DNA of 64,000 nucleotides. Origin: Pseudomonas entomophila. Its GTDB lineage: Bacteria; Pseudomonadota; Gammaproteobacteria; Pseudomonadales; Pseudomonadaceae. This document shows, in pieces, positions 33,179-42,343 of the stretch (positions are counted from its first letter, which is position 1; each line of letters begins with the position of its first letter). The stretch covers positions 38,498-102,497 of the forward strand of contig NZ_JARGCS010000032.1 of assembly GCF_029193575.1 (NCBI RefSeq), written 5' to 3'. Under the pieces are notes generated by a model. The model did no database searches. It had not been told where the DNA came from and saw only the letters and a list, made by a program, of their open reading frames with translations. The translations under genes were made by a program, and so were the position numbers.

Positions 33179-34237
33179 ATGACAGCTCTGCACACATTCC
33201 TCACCACCCCGTTCCTCGGTACCAGCGCCTGGTTGTGGCTGGTCTTCCTGACCATCGTCATCGGCCTGCTGGTGCTCGACCTGGGCGTGCTGCACCGCGA
33301 AGACCGCGAAATCGAAATGCGTGAGAGCCTGCTGTTGTATTCAGGCTATTTCAGCGTCGGCGTGCTGTTCGGCGTGTGGGTCTGGCATGAACTGGGCGCG
33401 CAGTCGGCGCTGGAGTTCTACACGGGCTTCCTGGTCGAACAGTCGCTGTCGATGGACAATGTGTTCGTCATGGCGATGATCTTCAGCTTCTTCGCCATCC
33501 CGCGTCGCTACCAGCACCGGGTGCTGTTCTGGGGCATCCTCGGGGTAGTGTTCCTGCGCGCGATCATGATCGGCGTAGGCGCAGCGCTGGTGCAGAACTT
33601 CGAGTGGGTGCTGTACCTCTTCGGCGCCTTCCTGCTGTTCACCGGGGTGAAGATGGCCCTGTCGAAGGAAGACAGCCACCCCGACCTTGCCAACAACCCG
33701 GTGATCCGCTTCGTGCGCCGGCACATGCGGGTAACCGACCAGATCCACGGCGCGCATTTCTTCGTGCGCCTGACCCCGCCCGGCCAGAGCAAGGCGCTGC
33801 GCTATGCCACCCCGCTGTTCCTGGCGCTGGTGCTGATCGAGCTGGCCGACCTGGTGTTCGCCGTCGACAGCGTGCCGGCGATCTTCGCCATCACCCAGGA
33901 CCCCTTCATCGTCTACACCTCGAACATCTTCGCCATCCTCGGCCTGCGCTCGCTGTACTTCGCCCTGGCCGCGCTGATGCACCGGTTCGTCTACCTGAAG
34001 TACGCCCTGGCACTGGTCTTGATCTTCATCGGCTGCAAGATCTTCTACCACGGCTTGGTGGGCAAGGTGCCTGCGCTGCTGTCGCTGGGGGTGACCTTCG
34101 GTTTGCTGCTGGGTGGGGTGCTGCTGTCGCTGTTCAAGACGCGGCGCGATCCGCCGCCCGTTGAGCCACTTGCCGAGGAACGGGTTGCCGGTGAGGTGGA
34201 AACGGTCGATAGGAAGAAGGACCCGCACCTACTGTAA
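33179..34237 (+). CDS. TerC/Alx family membrane protein
   Basis: A 352-residue integral membrane protein with about nine helices. The family signatures are SMDNVFVMAMIFSFF (Asp in helix 3) and ELADLVFAVDSVPAIFAIT (Asp pair in helix 7), residues thought to bind a metal ion. A charged C-terminal tail follows. In related bacteria TerC/Alx proteins export manganese or are linked to alkaline pH and tellurite resistance. AAGGAGG precedes the start. I looked in the 180-bp leader for a yybP-ykoY manganese riboswitch and could not make a convincing match. Confidence 0.93.
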   Translation: MTALHTFLTTPFLGTSAWLWLVFLTIVIGLLVLDLGVLHREDREIEMRESLLLYSGYFSVGVLFGVWVWHELGAQSALEFYTGFLVEQSLSMDNVFVMAMIFSFFAIPRRYQHRVLFWGILGVVFLRAIMIGVGAALVQNFEWVLYLFGAFLLFTGVKMALSKEDSHPDLANNPVIRFVRRHMRVTDQIHGAHFFVRLTPPGQSKALRYATPLFLALVLIELADLVFAVDSVPAIFAITQDPFIVYTSNIFAILGLRSLYFALAALMHRFVYLKYALALVLIFIGCKIFYHGLVGKVPALLSLGVTFGLLLGGVLLSLFKTRRDPPPVEPLAEERVAGEVETVDRKKDPHLL

Positions 34238-34263
34238 AGGCGGGCCTACCTCGCCAGAGACAC

Positions 34264-36162
34264 TTATCGACCTGAGGCCGTACCCCGTGCCTTGGCCATC
34301 GCCGCCAAGCGCACGGCGACATTCGCCGCCCCATACCCCGCATACCCACCCTGGCGTTGCAGGATCTCGAAGAAGAACCGACCCTCGAACGGTTCCGTAT
34401 ACACATGGAACAGCTCGCCGCCCTGGGCATCGCGGTCGTACAGCACGTTGTAATAGGCCAGCTCGCTGAGGAACTCGTCGTCGAAATCGAAGCGCGCCGC
34501 CAGGTCGTCGTAGTAGTTCAGCGGGATTTCCAGCAGCGGCACGCCCGCCTCCTTGGCACGGTTCACCTCGCGGAAGATCTCGTCGCACTCGAAGGCCACA
34601 TGGTGCACGCCAGAGCCACGATAGCTGGAGAGCGCATGGGCGATCGCTGTGTTGCGGCTCTGCGAAATGTTCAGTGGCAGGCGCACGCTGGCACACGGGC
34701 TGCGCAAGGCGCGGCTCTTGACCAGGCCGTAAGGGTCGGGCAGCACCACTTCGTCGTCGGCGGCAAAATCGAACAGGCTCTTGTAGAACAGCACCCAGTT
34801 GTCCAGGGCCTCGGCCGGCAGCGCCAGGGCCATGTGGTCGATGCGCTTGAGGCCACCCGTGGCCGATGCGCCCGGGCCGAGGTGGAAGTCGTTGTCGTAG
34901 AGGGTCTTCCCGGCGCCAGCCTGCTGCACCAGGTAGATCAGACTGCCGTCCGGCGCACGCACGGCAGGCACCTCTCGCTCATTAGGCCCGACCAGCCCAC
35001 GGAACGGCTGGCCACGGTAGGCGATGGCGCGCTGCAACGCGGCCTGGGCATCGTCGACGCGCAAGGCCGTGGCGCACAGCGACGGGCCGTGGGCTTCGAA
35101 GAAGTTGTGGGCGAAGGAGTACGGCTCGGCATTGAGCACCAGGTTGATGTCACCCTGGCGCAGCAGGCGCACGGCCTTGCTGCGGTGTTGGCCGACTTCG
35201 TCGAAGCCAAGGCGCGTGAGCCAGTCGCCCAGGCGTGCGCCGAGCACCTCGTCGACGGCGAACTCAAGGAACTCCACACCGTCGTAGCGGCTGGCGGCTG
35301 GCGGCTCGAACAGCACCCCCGGCGCCACTGATCTTGCCTGCCCAGCCAGTTGCAGGCGGGTCTTCTCTTCCAGGTACAACAGCGAGCGCAAGCCGTCGGC
35401 AGCCGTCTGCCGCGGGGGCGCGGCGCGAAAGCCATCGTTGAAGATCTCAAGCGACAGCGGACCGCGGTAACCGCGTTGCAGAATCGGCGCGAGGAACCCA
35501 GGCAGGTCCAGCTCACCCTGCCCGGGGAAGCAGCGGAAATGCCGGCTCCACTCCAGTACGTCCATCGCTAGCACTGGCGCGTCGGCCATCTGCACGAAGA
35601 AGATCTTCTCCCCCGGAATGTCACGAATACCGCGTGGGTCACCGTTCAGCGACAACGTATGGAAGCTGTCGAGGATCACCCCCAGCGCTGGGTGATCGGC
35701 CTGGCGCACCAATTGCCACACCTGCTGCCAGGTGTTGACGTGCCGGCCCCAGGCCAGCGCCTCGTAACCGATACGGACCGCGTGCTGGCCGGCGTGCTCG
35801 GCGAGCAGGCGCAAATCGTCCACCAGCAGCTGTTCATCGCCCAAGGCGTCGACCTGCACATTGCTGCACACCAGCACCAGGTCCGTGCCGAGTTCGTGCA
35901 TCAGCTCGAACTTGCGCTGCGCGCGGTCGAGGTTCTTCTGCAAGCGGTCGCGGCGGCAACCCTCGAAATCACGAAACGGCTGGAACAAGGTGATGGCCAG
36001 CCCCAGGTCGGCACACCTCTGGCGGATTTCCCGAGGGCTGCCGGCGTGGTGGAGCAAGTCGTTCTCGAAGATCTCGACGCCGTCGAAGCCGGCGGCGGCG
36101 ATGGCGTGGAGTTTTTCCGGCAGGGTACCGCTCAAGGACACGGTGGCGATAGAACGCTGCAT
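34264..36162 (-). CDS. quiC: 3-dehydroshikimate dehydratase fused to an HPPD-like domain
   Basis: A 632-residue two-domain enzyme. The N-terminal sugar-phosphate-isomerase TIM barrel (about 1-280, FDGVEIFENDLLHHAG; VILDSFHTLSLNGD) dehydrates 3-dehydroshikimate to protocatechuate. The C-terminal half (about 290-632) is a 4-hydroxyphenylpyruvate-dioxygenase-like VOC domain with metal-ligand-like residues in IDHMALALP, GVHHVAFECDE and RFFFEILQRQGG. This fusion is known for Pseudomonas QuiC. It diverges from a ShiA-like transporter, which would bring in shikimate or quinate. A Crc-type motif lies beside its AAGGA site and a PcaR-like operator is in the gap. Confidence 0.93.
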   Translation of the reverse strand: MQRSIATVSLSGTLPEKLHAIAAAGFDGVEIFENDLLHHAGSPREIRQRCADLGLAITLFQPFRDFEGCRRDRLQKNLDRAQRKFELMHELGTDLVLVCSNVQVDALGDEQLLVDDLRLLAEHAGQHAVRIGYEALAWGRHVNTWQQVWQLVRQADHPALGVILDSFHTLSLNGDPRGIRDIPGEKIFFVQMADAPVLAMDVLEWSRHFRCFPGQGELDLPGFLAPILQRGYRGPLSLEIFNDGFRAAPPRQTAADGLRSLLYLEEKTRLQLAGQARSVAPGVLFEPPAASRYDGVEFLEFAVDEVLGARLGDWLTRLGFDEVGQHRSKAVRLLRQGDINLVLNAEPYSFAHNFFEAHGPSLCATALRVDDAQAALQRAIAYRGQPFRGLVGPNEREVPAVRAPDGSLIYLVQQAGAGKTLYDNDFHLGPGASATGGLKRIDHMALALPAEALDNWVLFYKSLFDFAADDEVVLPDPYGLVKSRALRSPCASVRLPLNISQSRNTAIAHALSSYRGSGVHHVAFECDEIFREVNRAKEAGVPLLEIPLNYYDDLAARFDFDDEFLSELAYYNVLYDRDAQGGELFHVYTEPFEGRFFFEILQRQGGYAGYGAANVAVRLAAMAKARGTASGR

Positions 36163-36173
36163 GGTGGGTTTCC

Positions 36174-36181
36174 TTGTTCTT
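36174..36181 (-). promoter_or_regulatory. Hfq/Crc motif before quiC
   Basis: On the minus strand AAGAACAA (AAnAAnAA) abuts the AAGGAAA ribosome site, 11 bases before the quiC ATG. Confidence 0.5.
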
Positions 36182-36206
36182 GTCGCAGGAAGGGACGATG
36201 GCAGGA

Positions 36207-36214
36207 TCGATTAT
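36207..36214 (-). promoter_or_regulatory. Partial second PcaR-like site
   Basis: TCGATTAT (plus strand) matches eight bases of the reverse complement of the PcaR consensus. It lies 53 bp from the full site at 36267-36281 and is a weak half-site. Confidence 0.3.
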
Positions 36215-36266
36215 TCGCAGGTAAAGTGGACCCGGCAATGCACTTTGTACGAAATAGTTAGTTTGC

Positions 36267-36281
36267 GTTCGATAATCGAAC
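36267..36281. promoter_or_regulatory. PcaR-like operator between quiC and the transporter
   Basis: GTTCGATAATCGAAC is a perfect 15-bp palindrome. It differs at one position from the P. putida PcaR consensus as I recall it (GTTCGATAATCGCAC). PcaR is the IclR-type regulator of protocatechuate (beta-ketoadipate) genes. The site is 105 bp from quiC and 144 bp from the transporter. Confidence 0.7.
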
Positions 36282-36403
36282 CAAACCCGCCAGCGTGAAT
36301 TGCCTGCGCCATAATCCCTGGGCAACCATGGATTCCGTCACCACCGACCGGACCGCACCCTGCCTTGCGGCAGGTCCGCGGCGGCGACCGCCATCCGACA
36401 ATC

Positions 36404-36411
36404 AACAAGAA
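36404..36411 (+). promoter_or_regulatory. Hfq/Crc motif before the ShiA-like transporter
   Basis: AACAAGAA (AAnAAnAA) 13 bases before the ATG, just ahead of the GGAGA ribosome site. Confidence 0.5.
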
Positions 36412-36424
36412 CAACGGAGACACC

Positions 36425-37795
36425 ATGGCCCACTCCTCCCAAGCCAAGAAAGCCACCGCCAGCGGGTGGATAGGCTCGGCCCTCGAGTACTACGACTTCT
36501 TCATCTACGCCCAAGCCGCCGCGCTGATCTTCCCGCAGATCTTCTTCCCCTCCACCGACCCGAAAATGGCCATCATCGCCTCGTTGGCGACCTACGGCGT
36601 CGGTTACCTGGCCCGCCCGGTCGGCGCCTTGGTGCTCGGCCACTGGGGTGATACCCGCGGGCGCAAGAACGTGCTGCTGCTGTGCATGTTCCTGATGGGC
36701 CTGTCGACCATGGCCGTGGGCCTGCTGCCCACTTATCACGACATTGGCCTGCTGGCCCCGGCCTTGCTGGTGCTGCTGCGCCTGGTCCAGGGCTTCGCCG
36801 TGGCCGGCGAGATCTCCGGGGCCAGCTCGATGATCATGGAGCATGCCCCGTTCGGCCGCCGTGGCTACTACGCCAGCTATACCTTGCAGGGCGTGCAGGC
36901 CGGTCAGGTAATGGCCGCGGCAGTGTTCCTGCCACTGGCCTACTTCATGCCCAGCGAAGCGTTCAACGACTGGGGCTGGCGCATTCCATTCCTGATGAGC
37001 GCGCTGGTGCTGGTAGCCGGTTTCATCATCCGCAAGGAGGTGCACGAGACCCCGGCGTTCGTCCAGGAAGAGAAACAGGACAACGTGGCCAAGTCGCCGA
37101 TCAGCGAGGCCTTGCGCTACAGCTGGAAGAGCATGGTGCTGGTGATGTTCATGGCGCTGATGAACGTGATCCCGGTGGTCGCCACCATCTTCGGCGCGGC
37201 CTACGCGGTGCAGCCGGCCTATGGCATCGGCTTCGACAAGAGTGTGTATTTGTGGATTCCGGTGGTGGGCAACATCGTCGCGGTGCTGGTGATCCCCTTC
37301 GTCGGCAACCTCTCGGACAAGATCGGCCGACGCCCAACCATGATCGCCGGCTGCCTGGGCTCAGGGCTGCTGGCATTCGTCTACCTGTACGCGATCAGCA
37401 TCCAGAACGTGCCGCTGGCCTTCGCCGCCTCGATCATGATGTGGGGCATGGTCTACCAGGGCTACAACGCGGTGTTCCCAAGTTTCTACCCAGAGCTGTT
37501 CCACACCCGCTACCGGGTGTCGGCGATGGCCATTGCGCAGAACATCGGGACCATGCTCACGGCGATGCTGCCGGCGCTGTTCGCGGCGGTGGCGCCACCG
37601 GGGTCGGAGAACATCTGGCTGGTGGTCGGCGCACTGGCGTTCTGCATCACCTGCGTGTGCGCGCTGGCGGCGTACCTGGCGCCGGAGACGCACCGGCTGG
37701 CGATGGAGGATTTGGGCAACCCAGATGCCACACCGATGGAAAAGGCCGCCTACGAGGCCAGCCGCAAGGGCCAGGTGCAGGCGGTGAGCCATTGA
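36425..37795 (+). CDS. MFS metabolite:H+ symporter (ShiA-like)
   Basis: A 456-residue transporter of the metabolite:H+ symporter branch, with 12 predicted helices. The N-terminal GSALEYYDFFIYAQAAAL and the motif RPVGALVLGHWGDTRGRKNVL are typical of ShiA/KgtP/ProP relatives. VLLRLVQGFAVAGEISGASS marks helices 4-5. It diverges from quiC, so shikimate, quinate or dehydroshikimate is the likely cargo. ATG 36425 has GGAGA upstream. A REP pair follows the gene. Confidence 0.92.
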   Translation: MAHSSQAKKATASGWIGSALEYYDFFIYAQAAALIFPQIFFPSTDPKMAIIASLATYGVGYLARPVGALVLGHWGDTRGRKNVLLLCMFLMGLSTMAVGLLPTYHDIGLLAPALLVLLRLVQGFAVAGEISGASSMIMEHAPFGRRGYYASYTLQGVQAGQVMAAAVFLPLAYFMPSEAFNDWGWRIPFLMSALVLVAGFIIRKEVHETPAFVQEEKQDNVAKSPISEALRYSWKSMVLVMFMALMNVIPVVATIFGAAYAVQPAYGIGFDKSVYLWIPVVGNIVAVLVIPFVGNLSDKIGRRPTMIAGCLGSGLLAFVYLYAISIQNVPLAFAASIMMWGMVYQGYNAVFPSFYPELFHTRYRVSAMAIAQNIGTMLTAMLPALFAAVAPPGSENIWLVVGALAFCITCVCALAAYLAPETHRLAMEDLGNPDATPMEKAAYEASRKGQVQAVSH

Positions 37796-37807
37796 CATAG
37801 CGGTGCT

Positions 37808-37873
37808 GCCATCGCGGGGCAAGCCGGCCCAAGGCTTCGCATTCCCCTGTAGCAGCGGCCTTGCCCCGCGATT
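37808..37873. repeat. REP pair, inverted
   Basis: Two facing REP halves (catcgcggggcaagc; gccttgccccgcgattg) between the convergent transporter and decarboxylase genes. Confidence 0.8.
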
Positions 37874-37886
37874 GCGGTTGCCTGCC

Positions 37887-39299
37887 CTACTCCGCCACCA
37901 CGGCCTGCAACCGCTGCCACAACCGCTCCACATCCCTGCGCTCGGTGGGCAGCGCGCCCACCGACACCCGCACCATCCAGCGCCCGCTCAGGGTCGCGGG
38001 CGTCACGTAGGCGTCCCCCGAGGCGTTGAGCCGCTCGGCCCAGGCCTTGGTGTGCGCATCCAGCGCCTCGCCTTGCAAGCCGGCGGGGCGATGCTGCAAA
38101 CACAGGGTCTGCAACGGCACCGGCGCCAGCAACGTCCAATCCTCACTGGCCTCGACCTGCGCGGCCAGCCAGCGGGCGTTGTCGAGGTCTCGGCGCAGGC
38201 GTTGCTGCAACGCCTCCACGCCTTCACTGCGCAACATGAACCACAGCTTCAGCGCGCGGAAACGCCGCCCGAGGGGAATGCCCCAGTCACGCAGGTTCTT
38301 CACCTCGCCATCGACCGATGATTGCAGGTAGCTGGGGTTGGTGCTCATCACCCGAATCAGGTGCTGCGGGTCACGCACGTAGTAGATCGAGCAATCGAAG
38401 GCCACGCCCAGCCACTTGTGAGCGTTGACCACCACCGAGTCGGCCAGCTCGATGCCCTCCCACATCCAGCGGCATTCCGGCAGGATCATCGCTGAACCGG
38501 CCATGGCCGAGTCGACGTGCAGCCACAGCCCCGCCGCCTGGGCGATCTCACCCACCGGGCGCAGCGGGTCGAGCGCCGTGGTGGCGGTGGTGCCGGTAGT
38601 GGCGACGACCGCACACGGCTGGTTGCCCGCGGCCAAGTCTTGCGCGATGGCCGCCTGCAGGGCCTCGGGAATCATGGCGAAGCGTTCGTCGGTGGGGATC
38701 TGGCGAATGTTGTCGCGGCCGAAGCCGGCCAGCAGCGCGGCCTTGTCCACCGAGCTGTGGGCGTGGGCGCTGACGTACACCACCAGCGGCTTGTCCTGGG
38801 CCTGCAGGCCGCCACGGGCCAAGGCGTAGCCGGTGGCCCGCTCGCGGGCGCAGATCAACGCCACCAGGGTGCTGGTCGAGGCGGTGTCCTGGATCACGCC
38901 GCTCCATTGCTCGGAAAGACCCAACAGCTGGCGCAGCCAGTCTAGGGTGGTTTCCTCCAGCTCGCTCAGCGCCGGGCTGGACTGCCAGGACAGGCCGAGC
39001 ACGCCAAGGCCGGTGCTGAGGAAGTCGCCCAGCACCGACGACAGGGTGCCGTTGGAGGGGAAATAGCCATAGAAGTCCGGGTGCTGCCAGTGCGACAGGC
39101 CGGGCATCACCAGCGTGGAGACGTCGTCGAGGATCGCGTCGAAGGCTTCGCCCTGCTGCGGTGCGGCGGCGGGCAAGGCAGCCTTGAGGTAGCCCGGTTC
39201 GACCTGGGCCATGACCGGGCGCTCGGCGACGGTCTGGCGGTAGTCGGCGATCAGGTCGATCAGTTGGTGGCCGTATTGGCGGAATTGTTCCGGGGTCAC
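37887..39299 (-). CDS. ddc: Aromatic-L-amino-acid (DOPA) decarboxylase
   Basis: A 470-residue PLP enzyme of group II decarboxylases. The PLP lysine is in VVNAHKWLGV, the Asp bonding the pyridine nitrogen in LHVDSAMAG, and the stacking His in VSAHAHSSV. The N-terminal segment with MPGLSHWQHPDFYGYFPSN is the substrate-pocket motif. The GTG at 39299 has AGGAG 9 bases upstream and gives family length; the frame is open upstream through a REP pair and is not coding there. A selective L-DOPA decarboxylase of P. putida has this form. A LysR gene upstream on the same strand is the likely regulator. Confidence 0.93.
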   Translation of the reverse strand: MTPEQFRQYGHQLIDLIADYRQTVAERPVMAQVEPGYLKAALPAAAPQQGEAFDAILDDVSTLVMPGLSHWQHPDFYGYFPSNGTLSSVLGDFLSTGLGVLGLSWQSSPALSELEETTLDWLRQLLGLSEQWSGVIQDTASTSTLVALICARERATGYALARGGLQAQDKPLVVYVSAHAHSSVDKAALLAGFGRDNIRQIPTDERFAMIPEALQAAIAQDLAAGNQPCAVVATTGTTATTALDPLRPVGEIAQAAGLWLHVDSAMAGSAMILPECRWMWEGIELADSVVVNAHKWLGVAFDCSIYYVRDPQHLIRVMSTNPSYLQSSVDGEVKNLRDWGIPLGRRFRALKLWFMLRSEGVEALQQRLRRDLDNARWLAAQVEASEDWTLLAPVPLQTLCLQHRPAGLQGEALDAHTKAWAERLNASGDAYVTPATLSGRWMVRVSVGALPTERRDVERLWQRLQAVVAE

Positions 39300-39332
39300 G
39301 GGGGTGGGCTCCTGGGGTTGCGGTGTCGGGGC

Positions 39333-39410
39333 GGGCCCTATCGCGGGGCAAGCCCGCTCCCCAGGTACAGCGCTGTATTTGTGAGAGCGGGCTTGCCCCA
39401 CGATAGGGCC
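39333..39410. repeat. REP pair, inverted
   Basis: Facing REP halves (gggccctatcgcggggcaag; gagcgggcttgccccacgat) between ddc and the LysR gene upstream of it. Confidence 0.85.
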
Positions 39411-39472
39411 AGTACTGCCACCCAGTCTAGGCAGCCCCACCCGAACGAAGAACCCCGCCACACGCATAGCTG

Positions 39473-40417
39473 CTATGGCGAAGACGCATGCCCCCCATGC
39501 ACCCCGAACGGCGACTGGCGCCACAACTCGAACACCCGGTTGCGCAACCAGCGGTGCTCCGCCGACGCCTGCAAACGCTGGTGCCACACGACCCAATAAC
39601 GCTGGCTGTGCTCGATGAACCCCAACGGCCGCCAGGCCAGCCCATGCAACCGGCTCAACTGCCGGGCAATGTGCTCGGGCACGGTGGCCAGGGCCTGACC
39701 ATTGCCGACCACCTGCACCATGGCGCTGAAGAACGGCACCTGCAAACTCATGCGTCGCTGCAGGCCCTGGGCACGCAAGTGACGGTCGATGAAGCTGTCC
39801 TTGTCACCGCCACCGGAAACGCGCACGTGCTTGTAGGCCAGGTAGTCGTCCTGGCTGATCGCCGCGCAGGCGGTCAGCGGGTGGTCGCCGCGCATCAGGC
39901 ACACGGCACCGTCCTCGCCAAGCAGGCGGCCGTGCAGGTTGGGCGGCGACTCGTCGAACAACGTGGTGGCCAGGTCGATCTCGCCGCTGGCCAGCAAGGC
40001 GTATTGCCCGGCCTGCCAGGTGCGGTACTCCAGGGACACGCCGGGGGCCTCGCGCTCCAGGGCTGCCACCAGGTCGGGCAGCATGTGCTCGGCCACGTAG
40101 TCCGAGGCCGCCAGGCAGAAGCGCCGTTCGCAGCGCGCTGGGTCGAACGCCGCTGGCTGGCGCAAGGCACTGAGTTCGTCGAGCACCTGGCGCAGCGGTT
40201 CCACCAGCGCTTCGGCGTGCTCGCTGAGCACGTAGCCGCGGCCCTGGCGCACCAGCAGCGGGTCATCGAAGGCCTCGCGCAGGTGGGCCAGCTGGCGGCT
40301 CAACGCAGATTGGCTGCAACCCAGGCGCTCGGCGGCGTGGCTGAGGTTCTTCAGTTGCAGGAGGGTGTCGAGGGTGCGCAGGTGGGCGAGGCTGAGGGAG
40401 GCGAAGGTGGGCGTCAT
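39473..40417 (-). CDS. LysR family transcriptional regulator
   Basis: A 314-residue LysR regulator. The helix-turn-helix is at about residues 8-68 (LRTLDTLLQLKNLSHAAERL; CSQSALSRQLAHLREAFDDP), with a LysR substrate-binding domain from about 95 to 300 (RRFCLAASDYVAEHMLPDLV). I chose ATG 40417 (MTPTFASLSL). It lies upstream of ddc on the same strand, separated by a REP pair, so it probably has its own transcript. The domain resembles NodD/LinR-type regulators of aromatic compounds; control of ddc is possible but not shown. Confidence 0.88.
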   Translation of the reverse strand: MTPTFASLSLAHLRTLDTLLQLKNLSHAAERLGCSQSALSRQLAHLREAFDDPLLVRQGRGYVLSEHAEALVEPLRQVLDELSALRQPAAFDPARCERRFCLAASDYVAEHMLPDLVAALEREAPGVSLEYRTWQAGQYALLASGEIDLATTLFDESPPNLHGRLLGEDGAVCLMRGDHPLTACAAISQDDYLAYKHVRVSGGGDKDSFIDRHLRAQGLQRRMSLQVPFFSAMVQVVGNGQALATVPEHIARQLSRLHGLAWRPLGFIEHSQRYWVVWHQRLQASAEHRWLRNRVFELWRQSPFGVHGGHASSP

Positions 40418-40443
40418 GAGGCGGCCTGCGGTGGAGGGGTTGA

Positions 40444-40540
40444 GGGCCTCATCGCAGGGCAAGCCCGCGCCTACAGGTTCACCGCTGGTTTCAAGAGCAG
40501 CGCTGTGCCTATGGGAACGGGCTTGCCACGCGATTGGGCC
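40444..40540. repeat. REP pair, inverted
   Basis: Two facing REP halves (cctcatcgcagggcaagccc; gggcttgccacgcgattggg) upstream of the LysR gene and downstream of the YebC/PmpR-type gene. Confidence 0.8.
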
Positions 40541-40564
40541 GCAGCGCGGCCCCGCACGAGACGA

Positions 40565-41284
40565 TCAGTCAGTCAGGCCAACGTAGACGTTCTGTACGTC
40601 GTCGTTCTCGTCGATGGCTTCCAGGAACGCCTCGACCTCGGCCAGCGCCTCGGCACTCAGGCTCGCGGCGCTCACCGGGTTCTTCGGGGTGTAGCCGATC
40701 TTCGCCGAGGTGACGGTGAAGCCCTGCTCCGGCAGCGCCTTCTGCACCGCGTCCAGGTCGGTGGTGTCGGTGATGAACAGGGTCGAACCCGCTTCCTCGC
40801 CTTCCTCGAAGTCCTGGGCGCCGGCTTCGATGGCGGCCATCTCCGGGTCGGCCTCGGCGCTGGCCGGGGTGGCCTCGATCAGGCCAACGTGGTTGAAGTC
40901 CCAGGCCACCGAGCCGCTGGTGCCGAGCTGGCCCTTGCGTTTGTTGAACACGTTGCGGATCTCGGCAACGGTGCGGTTGACGTTGTCGGTCAAGCACTCG
41001 ACGATCACGGGCACCTGGTGCGGAGCGAAGCCTTCGTAGCTGACGGCCTGGTACTGCACGGCATCGCCGTCCAGGCCCGCGCCCTTGCGGATCGCGCGTT
41101 CCAGGGTCTCGCGGGTCATCGAGGCCTTCTTGGCCTGCTCCACCGCCAGGCGCAGGCGCGGGTTCATGTCCGGGTCGGCGCCGGATTTGGCGGCGATCTG
41201 AATTTCCTTGGCCAGCTTGCCCATGATCTTGCCTTTGGCATTGGCTGCGGCTTCTTTATGCTTGGCTTTCCACTGTGCGCCCAT
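40565..41284 (-). CDS. YebC/PmpR family DNA-binding protein
   Basis: A 239-residue member of the YebC family. The N-terminal domain [19 protein letters not shown] has the family start, and [20 protein letters not shown] and GYTPKNPVS are conserved. The acidic C-terminal end fits. The MGAQWKAK start and length resemble the YeeN branch rather than the canonical YebC (MAGHSKW). Members act as transcriptional regulators (PmpR) or rescue ribosomes stalled on proline runs. AGAGAG lies upstream of ATG 41284. A 7-bp stem (41306-41312 with 41323-41329) sits in the leader. Confidence 0.93.
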   Translation of the reverse strand: MGAQWKAKHKEAAANAKGKIMGKLAKEIQIAAKSGADPDMNPRLRLAVEQAKKASMTRETLERAIRKGAGLDGDAVQYQAVSYEGFAPHQVPVIVECLTDNVNRTVAEIRNVFNKRKGQLGTSGSVAWDFNHVGLIEATPASAEADPEMAAIEAGAQDFEEGEEAGSTLFITDTTDLDAVQKALPEQGFTVTSAKIGYTPKNPVSAASLSAEALAEVEAFLEAIDENDDVQNVYVGLTD

Positions 41285-41428
41285 GTCGACTCTCTTTGTT
41301 TCAGCGGCCGGTTCAGGAAGCGACCGGCCAAAAGTGGGGAGAGTTTATACGCCCTTGGGCGAGTGTTCGACAACAAATCGCGCGGCCTCTTCGCAGGCTT
41401 GCCGGCGACAGGGCCCGCGCAAGCAACC

Positions 41429-42343
41429 TCAGTAATCGAACCGATCCACCGCCCGTCGCCGCTCATTGTCATCGCGCCGGTCGTAACCGGCCGTGGTCTG
41501 GATGTTGGCGTGGTGTGCCAGCTTCTGCGCGATCGACAGGTCATGCTCCTCGATCACCCGGGTGATGAACGCGCGGCGGAAATCATGGGGCATGATCTTC
41601 GCCCCCACCTGCGCGCCCCGCTGGCGGGCGATGTAGTAGATCGCATGCTTGGTGATCCGCGCCCGTGTGATGTGGTTGCCGCGACGGATGCGGTTGAACA
41701 GGAAGCCATCGTCCGCCGCCCCTTCCGGCAACTGCGCGCGGCGCAAGTCGAGCCAGGCCTGGAGCTTGTCGAAGGCCCACGCCGGCGCGTACTTGACCAG
41801 TTGGCGGTTGCCCTTGCCCAGCACCTGCAGGCTGCGCGCCTGGAAATCCACCTGGGCCAGGTCGATGTCGACCGACTCGGACTTGCGCATGCCGGTGCCA
41901 TACAACAACGCGATGATCGCCGCATCGCGCACGCCCTGGGGACGCGGGTCGGCGGCGCAGACGTCCATCAGCTCACGGATCAGGCTGCGGCGCAGGTTGC
42001 GCCCCGGTGGCAGGCGGCTGCCACTGGCTGGCTTGACATCGCGGATCTGCAACAGCCGCTCGTGGTCGATCAGGCCCTGGCGCCAGGCCTCGTTCATCAC
42101 CCCACGCACCGCATTGACGTACAACGAGGAGGTGTTCGGCGCGTAGCCATCGGCACGCAGCACCGCGACCAGGGCGATGACGTGGCCGGGTTCGAGCCGG
42201 TGCCAAGGCACCTCGGCGATGTCGCAGTCGACGAAGCCCAGGCGGTCGGCGGCATCCTGGAGGATGTAGCGCATGGTCAGTTGGCTCGACGGCGCCAGGC
42301 GGGCGAGGTATTGCAGCAGCGGGTTGTGCAGAGGGTCGGTCAA
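41429..42343 (-). CDS. Tyrosine-type site-specific integrase, solitary
   Basis: The 304-residue recombinase has an N-terminal core-binding domain and a C-terminal catalytic domain. The catalytic residues are visible: Arg in YGTGMRKSESV, Lys in VLGKGNRQLVK, His-x-x-Arg in MPHDFRRAFIT, His in KLAHHANIQTTAGY, and Tyr in the GYDRRD segment. The start is a TTG at 42343 with GGGA upstream. An internal ATG (MRYILQDAADRLGF) is the alternative. There is no att site, cargo or prophage gene next to it. From memory, close relatives are widespread in pseudomonads, so it may be a resident chromosomal gene. Confidence 0.9.
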   Translation of the reverse strand: MTDPLHNPLLQYLARLAPSSQLTMRYILQDAADRLGFVDCDIAEVPWHRLEPGHVIALVAVLRADGYAPNTSSLYVNAVRGVMNEAWRQGLIDHERLLQIRDVKPASGSRLPPGRNLRRSLIRELMDVCAADPRPQGVRDAAIIALLYGTGMRKSESVDIDLAQVDFQARSLQVLGKGNRQLVKYAPAWAFDKLQAWLDLRRAQLPEGAADDGFLFNRIRRGNHITRARITKHAIYYIARQRGAQVGAKIMPHDFRRAFITRVIEEHDLSIAQKLAHHANIQTTAGYDRRDDNERRRAVDRFDY

